From: Pseudomonas sp. ACM7
Lineage (GTDB): Bacteria > Pseudomonadota > Gammaproteobacteria > Pseudomonadales > Pseudomonadaceae
Direction: 5' to 3'
NCBI RefSeq assembly: GCF_004136015.1
Contig: NZ_CP024866.1
Span: forward strand, 2,678,436-2,742,435
Length of the DNA stretch: 64,000 bases
Shown here: positions 7,236 through 15,492 of the stretch, piece after piece
Layout of the letters: each line of letters begins with the position of its first letter
Numbering within the stretch: the first letter of the stretch is position 1
The notes under the pieces: generated by a model
What the model saw: only the letters and a program-made list of their open reading frames with translations
Database searches by the model: none
What the model was told of the DNA's origin: nothing
Made by a program: the position numbers and the translations under genes

Positions 7236-8432
7236 ATGTATTTTTTCGCTCGTCTGTCGGCGTTGATTGTTGCGGTGGCGTTGCTCAACGGTTGCGAACG
7301 ACAGGACGCGCCAGCGCTCGATCAGCAACTCTACGTCTGGCAACGGCAATGGACACCGGCCCACGAAGCGGCGCTGAGGGACAGTCGCGCTGACTTTTCC
7401 ACCTTGCGGGTGCTGGCCTTGCAGGCATTCCCTGAGGCGGGTTGGAGCCGGGCACGGATTGACCCGGCGCTGCTCAAACGTGATGGTCGACCGCTGATCG
7501 CGGTGATTCGTCTCGATGGACAACTCAAGTCGCTGGATCGGGACGCAGTCACCGCGCAGATCCAGCAGGTACTCGGCGATTGGCAAGGGCAGGGGCTGAA
7601 TCTCTCCGGTGTGGAAATCGACCACGATGCCGGTAATGCTCGGCTACCGGCCTACCGCGAATTTCTTACGCACCTGCGCGCAGTTCTGCCGGCTTCTATT
7701 CCGCTGAGCATCACCGCGTTGCCGGCTTGGCTCGACAGTCCCGAATTGTCGGCATTGTTATCCACAGTCGACAGCAGCGTGTTGCAGGTGCACGCGGTGA
7801 GCGATCCGCGTCTTGGCTTGTTTGACCCGGATCAGACCCGTCAATGGACCAAGGACTGGAGCCGCGTCACTTCGAAACCTTTCTATCTGGCGCTGCCGGC
7901 CTATGGTGTGGCGTTGTTGCCGGGCGGCACAGGTGCGCCGGTAGTGGAAAGCGAAGTGCCGATCGAACAGGGCGGCAAACGCCGGGAATTGCTCGCCGAT
8001 CCGCAGCAATTGAGCCGACTCGGGACCGAGTTGCGCAACGATCCACCGGCGCATCTGGCGGGTCTGATCTGGTTTCGTCTGCCGCTGGCCAGCGACCGCC
8101 GTGCCTGGAGTCTGACGACCTTGGGCGCCGTGGCGCGTGGCGATGCACTCGACAGTCGACTGGCGCTGAAACTATCGGCGCAGAACGACCTCTATGACAT
8201 CAGCCTCAGCAATCAGGGCAACCTCGACAGCGCCTGGCCCGAACGCCTGACACTTGTGGTGCAGGGCTGTGACGGTGCCGATGCGCTGGCCGGTTATGTA
8301 TTGCAACAGCGTCCGGATCTGCTTACCTTCACCCGCCTGCGCGACGGTCGAATACCGGCCGGCGGGCAGCGCGCCGTGGGTTGGGCTCGTTGCGCACATA
8401 TTGATCAAGGAGGTTCGAATGTTTACCCGTAA
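7236..8432 (+). CDS. DUF3142 family lipoprotein
   Basis: A 398-residue protein. The N-terminus has a hydrophobic stretch ending in the lipobox-like VALLNGC near residue 19, so it is probably a lipoprotein. The body (LYVWQRQW..., VEIDHDAGNARLPAYREFLTHLR, SITALPAWLDSPELS, FYLALPAYG) matches the DUF3142 family as I know it, whose fold resembles glycosidase-like TIM barrels with an acidic motif (EIDHD). No enzymatic activity is established. Its last 14 bases overlap the start of the next, larger exported protein, so the two are translationally coupled and probably work together in the envelope. Confidence 0.8.
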   Translation: MYFFARLSALIVAVALLNGCERQDAPALDQQLYVWQRQWTPAHEAALRDSRADFSTLRVLALQAFPEAGWSRARIDPALLKRDGRPLIAVIRLDGQLKSLDRDAVTAQIQQVLGDWQGQGLNLSGVEIDHDAGNARLPAYREFLTHLRAVLPASIPLSITALPAWLDSPELSALLSTVDSSVLQVHAVSDPRLGLFDPDQTRQWTKDWSRVTSKPFYLALPAYGVALLPGGTGAPVVESEVPIEQGGKRRELLADPQQLSRLGTELRNDPPAHLAGLIWFRLPLASDRRAWSLTTLGAVARGDALDSRLALKLSAQNDLYDISLSNQGNLDSAWPERLTLVVQGCDGADALAGYVLQQRPDLLTFTRLRDGRIPAGGQRAVGWARCAHIDQGGSNVYP

Positions 8433-10539
8433 CTGGCCCCGCCATCTTCTTTGCCTGAGCCTCAGCCTGCCGCTGGGTTCGGCGCTGGCCTGTGGGCCGG
8501 ATTTCCCGATGCGTCTGCTGGACAACCGCGGCCAGTCGCTGGCGGAGCTGCCGGAAGGCAACTTCAGATTTGAAATCAGTCGCCTCGGGCATGCGGTCGC
8601 CGGGCTGAAGAACGTCACCGAAACCGCCTATGGCATGGATGCGCCCGACTACGCAGAACAGCGGGATAAGGCTGAACAATCCGGTTTGACGGCTGAGCAG
8701 CAAACGCTGGTGAAACAGTTACGCAGCCTGACCGATGTGCATCAGGTCGAGAGTCAGGGCGCGAGCCTGCCGGCTGAGCTCAAGCTCTATCTGGCCGGCG
8801 CGGTGGCATTCAATGCCGGTGATCATGGACTGGCCGCCGAGTACTTCCAAAAATTGCTGGCATTGCCAGCGGATCAACGGGCGTTGCGCAGCACCTGGGC
8901 GGCTTACTCGCTGGGTCGGGCGCTGTTTGCCATGAGCTCCGAAGCGGGCGCTGGCCCTGACTTGTTGGCTCAGTCTCGAAAGGCTTTCGAGCAGACTCGC
9001 CAGCTGAGCATCGACGGCTTCAATGACCCTCTGGAACTGGGTGTCGCCAGCCTCGGAGAGGAGGCCCGCGTGGCCCGCACGGCCGGCGACTGGAACAGCG
9101 CCATCGAACTCTACGCCACGCAAAACCTTCAGGGTTCGGCGGTGGGCTACACCTCGCTGAAACTGTTGGTGGCCGACCTCGCGGCGGTGCCTGACGATCA
9201 ACTCGCCGTGTTGCTCAAGGGCAAACCGGTGCAGCAACTGGTCACGGCGTCCTTGATCAGTCGATTGGGCTGGTCATTCGGTGATCAACCGCCGAACGAA
9301 TTGAAACTGATCAAACTGCTGCAAAACAGCACCCGTGGTAGCCTCGATAACGCTGATCGCCTGGCAGCGGTGAATTATCAACAGGGTGATTACGCCAGCG
9401 CCAAGGCGTTCCTCGAACACGCCGGTGATGGCGGACTGGCGTGGTGGCTGCGGGCCAAACTGGCCGTGCGCGATGGCGATAAAAACGCGGCTGCCGCAGC
9501 GTATGCCAAGGCTGCCCAGGCCTTCCCGCAGAATGAGTCGTGGGGGGAGCGGAGGACGCCGGATTGGGACTTCGAAACGCTTCAACCCAAGTGCCGGGTC
9601 GAGGGTGAAAGCGCGATCCTGGCGTTGCAACGCGGAGACTATCTGCAAGCGTTCGATCAGCTTTATCGCAGTAAAGATGTCTACTGGTTCGACGCCGCCA
9701 CGGTCGCCGAGCGGGTGTTGACCGTCGATGAGCTCAAGCAATACGTCGACACTCAAGTGCCGGCACCGCCCCCTCTGACTCAGGAGGATCGCGATAACTA
9801 TGTGCAGTTACCGGTGGCGGCGAAACTGCGCAATTTGCTCGGGCGGCGCTTGCTGCGCGAAGAGCGGTATGACGAAGCGCCGGCGTACTTCGACAACGTC
9901 GAGTTGCAGGCCAAGGCCAAGGAGTATGGGCGGTTGCGCCACGACGCCGAATCAAAATGGTGGCCGACCAAACGGGCATTCGCTTACTACCATGCCGCGA
10001 CACTGGCCCGTTTCGACGGAATGGAGTTGTTGGGCTACGAGATGTCCCCGGATTACGCGACCTTCGGAGGCAACTACAGCCTCGAAAGCAGCGAACTCAA
10101 GGTCGGTTCATTAGTGGCTGAAGGTGAAGTCAAACGTCAGCAGGCAAGCGCAGCCCAACCCGATCAGCGCTACCACTACCGTTTTGTCGCCACCGCATTA
10201 GCCAGTCGCGCAGCGGACAATTTGCCGCATACCAGTGCAGCCTTTGCGGCAGTGCTGTGTGCGGCGGCGGGGTGGAACAGCAGCCTTGAAGAAGAAAGCG
10301 CCTTCTACCAACGCTATGTCAAAGAAGGACCGTACGTGTTTTGGATGGTGAACTTCGGTCGCCAATGTCCTTATCCTGATTTCCCGAACGCTGACAAACG
10401 TTACGTAACCCAGGCATTGGACCCTGTTCGCTCGGCCTTGCGACCTTACAAAAAATGGCTGCAAGCGGGCGGCGTTGTTGTGTTTACAGCGGTAGCGCTG
10501 GTGCTGATCAATCGCCGCAAGCGCAAGGCGCTGGCGTAA
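8419..10539 (+). CDS. Large exported protein with TPR-like repeats and C-terminal membrane anchor
   Basis: A 706-residue protein of unknown function. It starts with a Sec-type signal (LLCLSLSLPLGSALA, cleavage before CGPDFP). The middle contains helix-rich stretches that look like tetratricopeptide-type repeats (YLAGAVAFNAGDHGLAAEYFQKLLALPADQR; DYASAKAFLEHAG; AAAAYAKAAQAFP). The C-terminus has one membrane helix (VVVFTAVALVLINRRKRK) with positive residues behind it. The start is fixed by an AAGGAGG ribosome site 5 bases upstream, inside the DUF3142 gene. It ends one base before the convergent lysE-type gene. Probably a periplasmic scaffold working with the DUF3142 lipoprotein; this is inference. 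Confidence 0.75.
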   Translation: MFTRNWPRHLLCLSLSLPLGSALACGPDFPMRLLDNRGQSLAELPEGNFRFEISRLGHAVAGLKNVTETAYGMDAPDYAEQRDKAEQSGLTAEQQTLVKQLRSLTDVHQVESQGASLPAELKLYLAGAVAFNAGDHGLAAEYFQKLLALPADQRALRSTWAAYSLGRALFAMSSEAGAGPDLLAQSRKAFEQTRQLSIDGFNDPLELGVASLGEEARVARTAGDWNSAIELYATQNLQGSAVGYTSLKLLVADLAAVPDDQLAVLLKGKPVQQLVTASLISRLGWSFGDQPPNELKLIKLLQNSTRGSLDNADRLAAVNYQQGDYASAKAFLEHAGDGGLAWWLRAKLAVRDGDKNAAAAAYAKAAQAFPQNESWGERRTPDWDFETLQPKCRVEGESAILALQRGDYLQAFDQLYRSKDVYWFDAATVAERVLTVDELKQYVDTQVPAPPPLTQEDRDNYVQLPVAAKLRNLLGRRLLREERYDEAPAYFDNVELQAKAKEYGRLRHDAESKWWPTKRAFAYYHAATLARFDGMELLGYEMSPDYATFGGNYSLESSELKVGSLVAEGEVKRQQASAAQPDQRYHYRFVATALASRAADNLPHTSAAFAAVLCAAAGWNSSLEEESAFYQRYVKEGPYVFWMVNFGRQCPYPDFPNADKRYVTQALDPVRSALRPYKKWLQAGGVVVFTAVALVLINRRKRKALA

Positions 10540-11181
10540 TCATGCCTGTTGCACAAAGGTCAGCCGCACGGCGAAGCCGATCAACAGGCTGCCGAACAGC
10601 CACTGCTGCAGGCGTTGGGCCGAAGGACTGCGTTGCAGCCAACGGCCCAGCGCTGCGCCGGTCAGTGCGTAAGCGCTGTCGAACAACAACCCAACGCCAA
10701 CTAACACTACGCCCAGTGTCGCGAATTGCGTGAGTACCGGCCCGGCGTGTGGATCGATGAACTGCGGCAGCAGCACCGAGCAGAACAGCAACGCTTTGGG
10801 GTTGAGCAGGTTGGTCAGCAAACCGCGCTGGATCGCTGCACGCCAGCGAGGCTTTTCGGCGGTGGCGTCTGCTCCGTTCAAACTCGGCAGCATTGTGGTT
10901 CGCAGGCATTGAATGCCGATCCATAGCAGATACGCGGCCCCGGCCAGGCGTACCACGTCGAACGTCCAGGGCGCAGCCTTGAACAGTGCCGCCAACCCCA
11001 ACGCTGCCAAGGCCACATGACAACCACGGGCAATGCCCAGACCCACCGCCGTCGCCAGCGCCGCGCCTTTGCCCTGACGGGCACCGGTTTGCAACAACAG
11101 GATCATGTCCGGGCCTGGCAACAGATAGACCACCGCCAGCGCCATGAAAAACACCCAGAGTCCTGCCACGTTGCACCCCAT
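10540..11181 (-). CDS. LysE/RhtB-family amino-acid exporter
   Basis: A 213-residue inner-membrane protein with about six hydrophobic helices. The N-terminus shows the family signature LLPGPDMILLLQTGARQGKGAALATAVGLG. Family members export lysine, homoserine, threonine or other amino acids. It is divergent from an Lrp/AsnC regulator 133 bases away, the usual arrangement in which the Lrp protein senses the amino acid and turns on its exporter. Its stop codon directly abuts the stop of the preceding convergent gene. The exported amino acid cannot be read from the sequence. Confidence 0.9.
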   Translation of the reverse strand: MGCNVAGLWVFFMALAVVYLLPGPDMILLLQTGARQGKGAALATAVGLGIARGCHVALAALGLAALFKAAPWTFDVVRLAGAAYLLWIGIQCLRTTMLPSLNGADATAEKPRWRAAIQRGLLTNLLNPKALLFCSVLLPQFIDPHAGPVLTQFATLGVVLVGVGLLFDSAYALTGAALGRWLQRSPSAQRLQQWLFGSLLIGFAVRLTFVQQA

Positions 11182-11314
11182 TCGTTGTCGATTCGGTACG
11201 GCCAGTCTAGGGCTGAAGGGCAGGGCAGGTGGTTGCGTAGTTCGCTTCTAAACTGCTTCGGGTTGGCATAACCTGCCACTCCATTGCAGGTAAACCATCA
11301 GGATCTGCCAAACC

Positions 11315-11788
11315 ATGAAACTCGACGCCTACGACCGCAAGATTCTCGCAGCGCTGCAACGGGACGGTCGCCTGAGCAACGTGCAACTGGCCGACGAGAT
11401 CGGCCTGTCCGCCTCGCCTTGTTTGCGCCGAGTACGGATGCTCGAAGAAGCCGGGGTGATACGCGGTTACCAGGCTAATCTGGATCGCGACGAAGTAGGG
11501 CTTGGACTGACGGTGTTTGTCGGGGTCAAGGTCGAGCGGCATAACGATGAGCAGGCCGAATCCTTTCGCCTGGCCGTGACCACGTTGCCCGAGGTGATTT
11601 CGGCCTTTCTGGTATCAGGGGAATCGGATTTCCTGCTGCAAGTAGTGGTGCCGGACCTGCGTGCCTATGACCGTTTTCTCACGGGGCGGTTGCTGAAATT
11701 GCCGGGTGTAAGTGACATCCGCAGTAACTTTGCGATTCATACGGTGAAGACCCCGGGGGCGTTGCCGTTGGGGCATTTACCGGCCTGA
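11315..11788 (+). CDS. Lrp/AsnC-family transcriptional regulator
   Basis: A 157-residue protein of typical Lrp length. Residues 1-60 form the winged helix-turn-helix (KLDAYDRKILAALQRDGRLSNVQLADEIGLSASPCLRRVRMLEEAGVI); the rest is the RAM ligand-binding domain (LPEVISAFLVSGESDFLLQVVVPDLRAYDRF). Such proteins assemble as dimers to octamers and respond to amino acids. The divergent LysE-type exporter gene is the probable target. A pair of REP sequences follows the gene. Confidence 0.92.
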   Translation: MKLDAYDRKILAALQRDGRLSNVQLADEIGLSASPCLRRVRMLEEAGVIRGYQANLDRDEVGLGLTVFVGVKVERHNDEQAESFRLAVTTLPEVISAFLVSGESDFLLQVVVPDLRAYDRFLTGRLLKLPGVSDIRSNFAIHTVKTPGALPLGHLPA

Positions 11789-11814
11789 GACCCAATCGTC
11801 GGAATGCCGCCCAG

Positions 11815-11886
11815 ACCAAGCTCGCTCCCACATTTGATCTGTGGCGTTCACAAAACCAATGTGGGAGCGAGCCTGCTCGCGAAGGC
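11815..11886. repeat. REP pair (REPIN), family A
   Basis: AAGCTCGCTCCCACAT at the left and ATGTGGGAGCGAGCCTGCTCGCGA at the right are inverted copies of the common Pseudomonas REP palindrome, about 25 bases apart. They lie between the convergent ends of the Lrp and lpd genes. Other copies of this family in the window are at 35560, 40614, 60606 and 63034. Confidence 0.9.
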
Positions 11887-11915
11887 GATAGACCCGCCAC
11901 CGCCAACCTCCAGGC

Positions 11916-13316
11916 TTACATCTGAGTCGCCATCCCCTCCACATTCATCGCCGCCTGACGCAAGGCCTCGGAGCGGGTCGGGTGTGGATGACAGGTCAGG
12001 GCAATGTCCTCGGCGGAGGCGCTGAACTCCATGGCCACGCAATATTCGCCAATCATTTCGCTGACACTTGGGCCCACAAGGTGCACGCCGAGAATCTCGT
12101 CGGTGCGCTCATCGGCCAGTACTTTGGCGAAGCCTTCGGTTTCGTGATTGATCTTTGCCCGGCTGTTGGCGGTGAAGGGAAATTTGCCGACCTTGTAGGC
12201 GCGGCCTTCGGCCTTGAGCTGCTCTTCGGTCTTGCCGACGCTGGCCAGTTCGGGTTTGGTGTAGATCACGTTGGGGATCAGGTCGTAGTTGACCTCGGCC
12301 GCCTTGCCGACAATCTGCTCGATGCAGACCATGGCCTCATCTTCGGCCTTGTGGGCGAGCATCGGCCCGGACGTGACGTCGCCGATCACCCAAATGCCAG
12401 CGGCTTCGGTGCGATGGCCCTTGTTGGCGAGCATGCCGCGCTTGTCCGTGGCGAGGCCGACGTTTTCCAGCCCCAAACCTTGGGTGTAAGGCCGGCGTCC
12501 GATGGCGACCAGCACGTAATCCGCTTCAAGCAGTTCGGCGGTGCCGCCAGCCGCGGGCTCGACGCTGAGCTGAACGCCGGTCGCTGAGGTTGTGGCGCTG
12601 GTGACTTTGGAACTCAATTTGAAGTTGATGCCCTGTTTACTCAACGAACGTTGCAGGGTTTTGCCGGCTTCACCATCCACACCGGGGCAGATCCGGTCGA
12701 GAAACTCGATCACCGTCACCTGAGCGCCCAAACGCCGCCACACCGAACCCAGCTCCAGGCCGATCACCCCGGCGCCGATCACCACTAGATGTTTCGGCAC
12801 TTCAGTCAGTGACAGTGCGCCCGTCGAATCGAGGATGCGTTTGTTGTCGATGTCCACACCGGGCAGGGGAGTGGGCTCTGAGCCGGTGGCGATGATGATG
12901 TTCTTGGTGTTCAGTTCGGTCTTGCCGCCCTGGCTGTCGGTCACCGTGACTTTGCCGGGCCCGTCGATGTGACCCCAGCCCTTGACCCAATGGACTTTGT
13001 TTTTGCGAAACAGAAACTCGATGCCCTTGGTCAACCCGGCAACGCTTTCATCTTTTTGCTTCATCATCTGCGCGAGGTTGAGTGTGGGTTTGACGTCAAT
13101 CCCCAGGTTGGCGAATTCTGCGCCCATGGCGGCGGCGTAGAGTTCGGAGGCGTGCAGCAACGCCTTTGATGGCATGCAACCGACGTTCAGGCAGGTGCCG
13201 CCGAGGGTGGCGCGTCCTTCTACGCAAACCGCTCGCAGGCCCAACTGACCGGCGCGGATCGCTGCGTTATAACCACCGGGGCCTCCGCCCAGAATCACGA
13301 CGTCATAGATGCTCAT
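11916..13316 (-). CDS. lpdA: Dihydrolipoamide dehydrogenase (E3)
   Basis: A 466-residue flavoprotein that reoxidises dihydrolipoyl groups of 2-oxoacid dehydrogenase complexes with NAD+. FAD-binding GGGPGGYNAAIRAGQLG is at residues 10-26; the redox-active disulfide is Cys42/Cys47 in GGTCLNVGCMPSKA; the NAD domain has VIGAGVIGLELG; the C-terminal interface has the catalytic HPHPTRSEA. No E1 or E2 gene lies next to it, so it is a stand-alone copy, one of several lpd paralogues that pseudomonads usually carry. A clear ribosome site (CCAGGAG) precedes the ATG. A promoter with an overlapping palindrome lies 60-100 bases upstream. Confidence 0.93.
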   Translation of the reverse strand: MSIYDVVILGGGPGGYNAAIRAGQLGLRAVCVEGRATLGGTCLNVGCMPSKALLHASELYAAAMGAEFANLGIDVKPTLNLAQMMKQKDESVAGLTKGIEFLFRKNKVHWVKGWGHIDGPGKVTVTDSQGGKTELNTKNIIIATGSEPTPLPGVDIDNKRILDSTGALSLTEVPKHLVVIGAGVIGLELGSVWRRLGAQVTVIEFLDRICPGVDGEAGKTLQRSLSKQGINFKLSSKVTSATTSATGVQLSVEPAAGGTAELLEADYVLVAIGRRPYTQGLGLENVGLATDKRGMLANKGHRTEAAGIWVIGDVTSGPMLAHKAEDEAMVCIEQIVGKAAEVNYDLIPNVIYTKPELASVGKTEEQLKAEGRAYKVGKFPFTANSRAKINHETEGFAKVLADERTDEILGVHLVGPSVSEMIGEYCVAMEFSASAEDIALTCHPHPTRSEALRQAAMNVEGMATQM

Positions 13317-13373
13317 GGTTGTACTCCTGGAGTGAACGGGGATCGGAATGGGTAAACGTAGTCCTTGGGTAAA

Positions 13374-13414
13374 ATTACGAACGTAATATGAGCATTCCGC
13401 AGCATTTCGGTCAA
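13374..13414 (-). promoter_or_regulatory. lpd promoter with overlapping palindromic operator
   Basis: On the minus strand TTGACC (complement of 13409-13414) and CATATT (complement of 13385-13390) are separated by 18 bases and look like -35 and -10 boxes. A palindrome ATTACGAACGTAAT (arms ATTACG/CGTAAT around AA) at 13374-13387 overlaps the -10 and start region, where a repressor would block transcription. The regulator is unknown; TetR- or MerR-type proteins use similar sites. Confidence 0.5.
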
Positions 13415-13483
13415 GGCTTCAGCCAAGCGACAGGTTGAGCGTTTTTAGATAGAGCATTTAAGAACGGAAATTTCACGGCTTTC

Positions 13484-13496
13484 GTTATACCGTAAC
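13484..13496 (+). promoter_or_regulatory. Zur-like box in front of the SPFH/P-ATPase operon
   Basis: GTTATACCGTAAC, flanked by C and G, matches 10 of the 12 defined positions of the 13-mer GTTATAnTATAAC, the core seen perfectly before zigA in this window. It lies 10 bases before the first possible ATG of the operon. Assignment to Zur is inference from this similarity and from metal-related genes downstream. Confidence 0.45.
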
Positions 13497-13506
13497 GTAT
13501 TGCGAT

Positions 13507-15492
13507 ATGAGTGACGATAAACACTGGGGTGATATGCAAGTCGATCTCGATGTCGATGGGACGCAAGTAGCCGGGCTGCCACGTTTCCAGCAGGCGGTTT
13601 TTCAAGGGCGACGATTGCGTCAGTTCGCAATCTGTCTGGGCGCTCTGGCGGCGGCAGGTTGGTTGCTGGCGTTTTTTGTCGGGCTGTTTGCGCCGCAGTC
13701 GCTCTGGCCTGCATTGCTGGTCAATCAGAGCGCCGGTCTGCTGGTGCTGGTCGCCGGTTTGCAATCGGCCTGGTGGGTGACGCGGTGGCGCGCGCGGGCG
13801 TTGAACCCGGTCGTACAGGTCGTCGTTGCTGACGAAGTCGTTGCCCCGGTGGGCTGGTACGAGCGGCTGCTGGATCGGCTCAGCCAGCGATGGCTGCGAA
13901 TGCTGGTGCAGATCGGCGCCCCGACGCTGTGGCTCGCGGGTTGGTCGCTGGTGACGTTGTTGAGCATCGAACAAGTCTGGAACCTTGCACTGCCGCCGAC
14001 CGCACTGGGAGTGTCAGCCAGTGTCGGTGCGGCGCTGTCCTTGTTGCTGGCTTTCGGTTTGTTGGTGCTGGAGCGTCAACTGGCGCAGGAAAACGTCGCG
14101 CAATGGCCCGAAGCAGCGTCGTTGGCGCAACTGACACGGGTGGTGATCATTGGTCTGGTGCTCAGTGCTTTGTGCCTGCTGTTCGGCAGCGAAACCTCAG
14201 TCTGGCCGGTGCGTCTGGCGGTGCTGATTGGTTTGCTGCCAGGGTTGGTCGCCGCTGAGCTGCTGTTGCGCGCCCTGCTGTCATTGTTCAGTCCGCAGCG
14301 TGAACAACTCGAACCTGCCTTGCTGGCGCGCAGCTTCGTCGCCGACATGCTGCGCTGGCCGCCGCAACCCTTGTTGGCGTTGCAGCACGAATTGCACAAC
14401 CGCTTCGGCATCGACTTGCGGCAGATCTGGGCCTTTACCTACATGCGTCGGGCATTTTTGCCGGTGCTGGCCGTGGTCTCGATTGTGGGTTGGTCACTGA
14501 CCGGCATTCACGAAATCCCAATGCAAGGGCGGGGCATCTACGAGCAATTCGGCAAACCGGTGGAGGTGTTCGGTCCCGGTTTGCACGCGGGTTTGCCCTG
14601 GCCTCTGGGCCGAGTGTTGAGCGTCGAGAACGGTGTGGTTCACGAGTTGGCCACCAGTGTTGGCGACACACCGGCGCCGGTCGTGGCCGAACCCGCCGAA
14701 GGCCCGGCGCCCGCGATTGCCAATCGCTTGTGGGACGCCAGCCATGTGAACGACAAATCCCAAGTCATTGCCAGCAGTCGAGCCGACAAGCAGAGCTTCC
14801 AGATCGTCAACATGGACGTGCGTTTCGTCTACCGCATCGGCCTGAGTGATCAAGCGGCATTGGCCGCGACCTATAACAGCGCCGACGTCCCGACGCTGAT
14901 CCGCAGCACCGCCAGCCGGATTCTTGTCCACGATTTCGCCTCGCGAACCCTCGACGGTTTGCTCGGTGAAGACAGGGTAGGGCTCGCCGAAGAGATTGGT
15001 CGGGCGGTGCAGGCTGACCTGCAGCAACTCGACAGCGGTGTGGAAATTCTCGCCACCGTGGTCGAGGCGATTCATCCGCCGGCCGGTGCCGCCAATGCCT
15101 ATCACGGCGTTCAGGCAGCGCAGATTGGCGCCCAGGCATTGATTTCCCGCGAGCGCGGTGCGGCGGCGGAGGCCACCAACCAGGCGCAATTGCAGGCCAG
15201 CATCGCTCGCGATCAAGCGACGGCCAGCGCTCGTGAAATCAACGCCACCGCCCAAGCGGCAGATCTGAGATTCGGCGCCGAGCAGAAGGCCTACGCCAGC
15301 GCCGGCCAGGCCTTCGTGCTGGAGCAGTACTTCAGCCAACTGTCCCAGGGCTTGGCCAATGCCAGGTTGCTGGTGCTCGATCATCGCTTGGGCGGCAGCA
15401 GTAACGCGCCGACCATCGACCTCCGTACATTCACGCTGCCGGCTGACCCTGCGCCGGCGCGTAAAACCGCTCAGCCAGGAGCTGCCAATTGA
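13507..15492 (+). CDS. HflK-like SPFH protein with polytopic N-terminal membrane domain
   Basis: A 661-residue membrane protein. Residues about 35-280 hold several hydrophobic segments (FAICLGALAAAGWLLAFFVG, SAGLLVLVAGLQSAWWV, LVLSALCLLFGS, AVLIGLLPGLVAAELLL), and another helix near 320 (FLPVLAVVSIVGWSLTG) leads into an SPFH/band-7 domain (MDVRFVYRIGLSDQAALAATYNSADVPTLIRSTASRILVHDFASRTLDGLLGEDR). A long Ala/Gln/Glu-rich helix follows. Classical HflK has one helix and about 420 residues, so the front domain is an addition. It is usually labelled FtsH-modulator HflK, but the operon with a metal ATPase argues for another task. ATG 13534, with GGGG upstream, is an alternative start. It overlaps the next gene by 4 bases. 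Confidence 0.8.
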   Translation: MSDDKHWGDMQVDLDVDGTQVAGLPRFQQAVFQGRRLRQFAICLGALAAAGWLLAFFVGLFAPQSLWPALLVNQSAGLLVLVAGLQSAWWVTRWRARALNPVVQVVVADEVVAPVGWYERLLDRLSQRWLRMLVQIGAPTLWLAGWSLVTLLSIEQVWNLALPPTALGVSASVGAALSLLLAFGLLVLERQLAQENVAQWPEAASLAQLTRVVIIGLVLSALCLLFGSETSVWPVRLAVLIGLLPGLVAAELLLRALLSLFSPQREQLEPALLARSFVADMLRWPPQPLLALQHELHNRFGIDLRQIWAFTYMRRAFLPVLAVVSIVGWSLTGIHEIPMQGRGIYEQFGKPVEVFGPGLHAGLPWPLGRVLSVENGVVHELATSVGDTPAPVVAEPAEGPAPAIANRLWDASHVNDKSQVIASSRADKQSFQIVNMDVRFVYRIGLSDQAALAATYNSADVPTLIRSTASRILVHDFASRTLDGLLGEDRVGLAEEIGRAVQADLQQLDSGVEILATVVEAIHPPAGAANAYHGVQAAQIGAQALISRERGAAAEATNQAQLQASIARDQATASAREINATAQAADLRFGAEQKAYASAGQAFVLEQYFSQLSQGLANARLLVLDHRLGGSSNAPTIDLRTFTLPADPAPARKTAQPGAAN

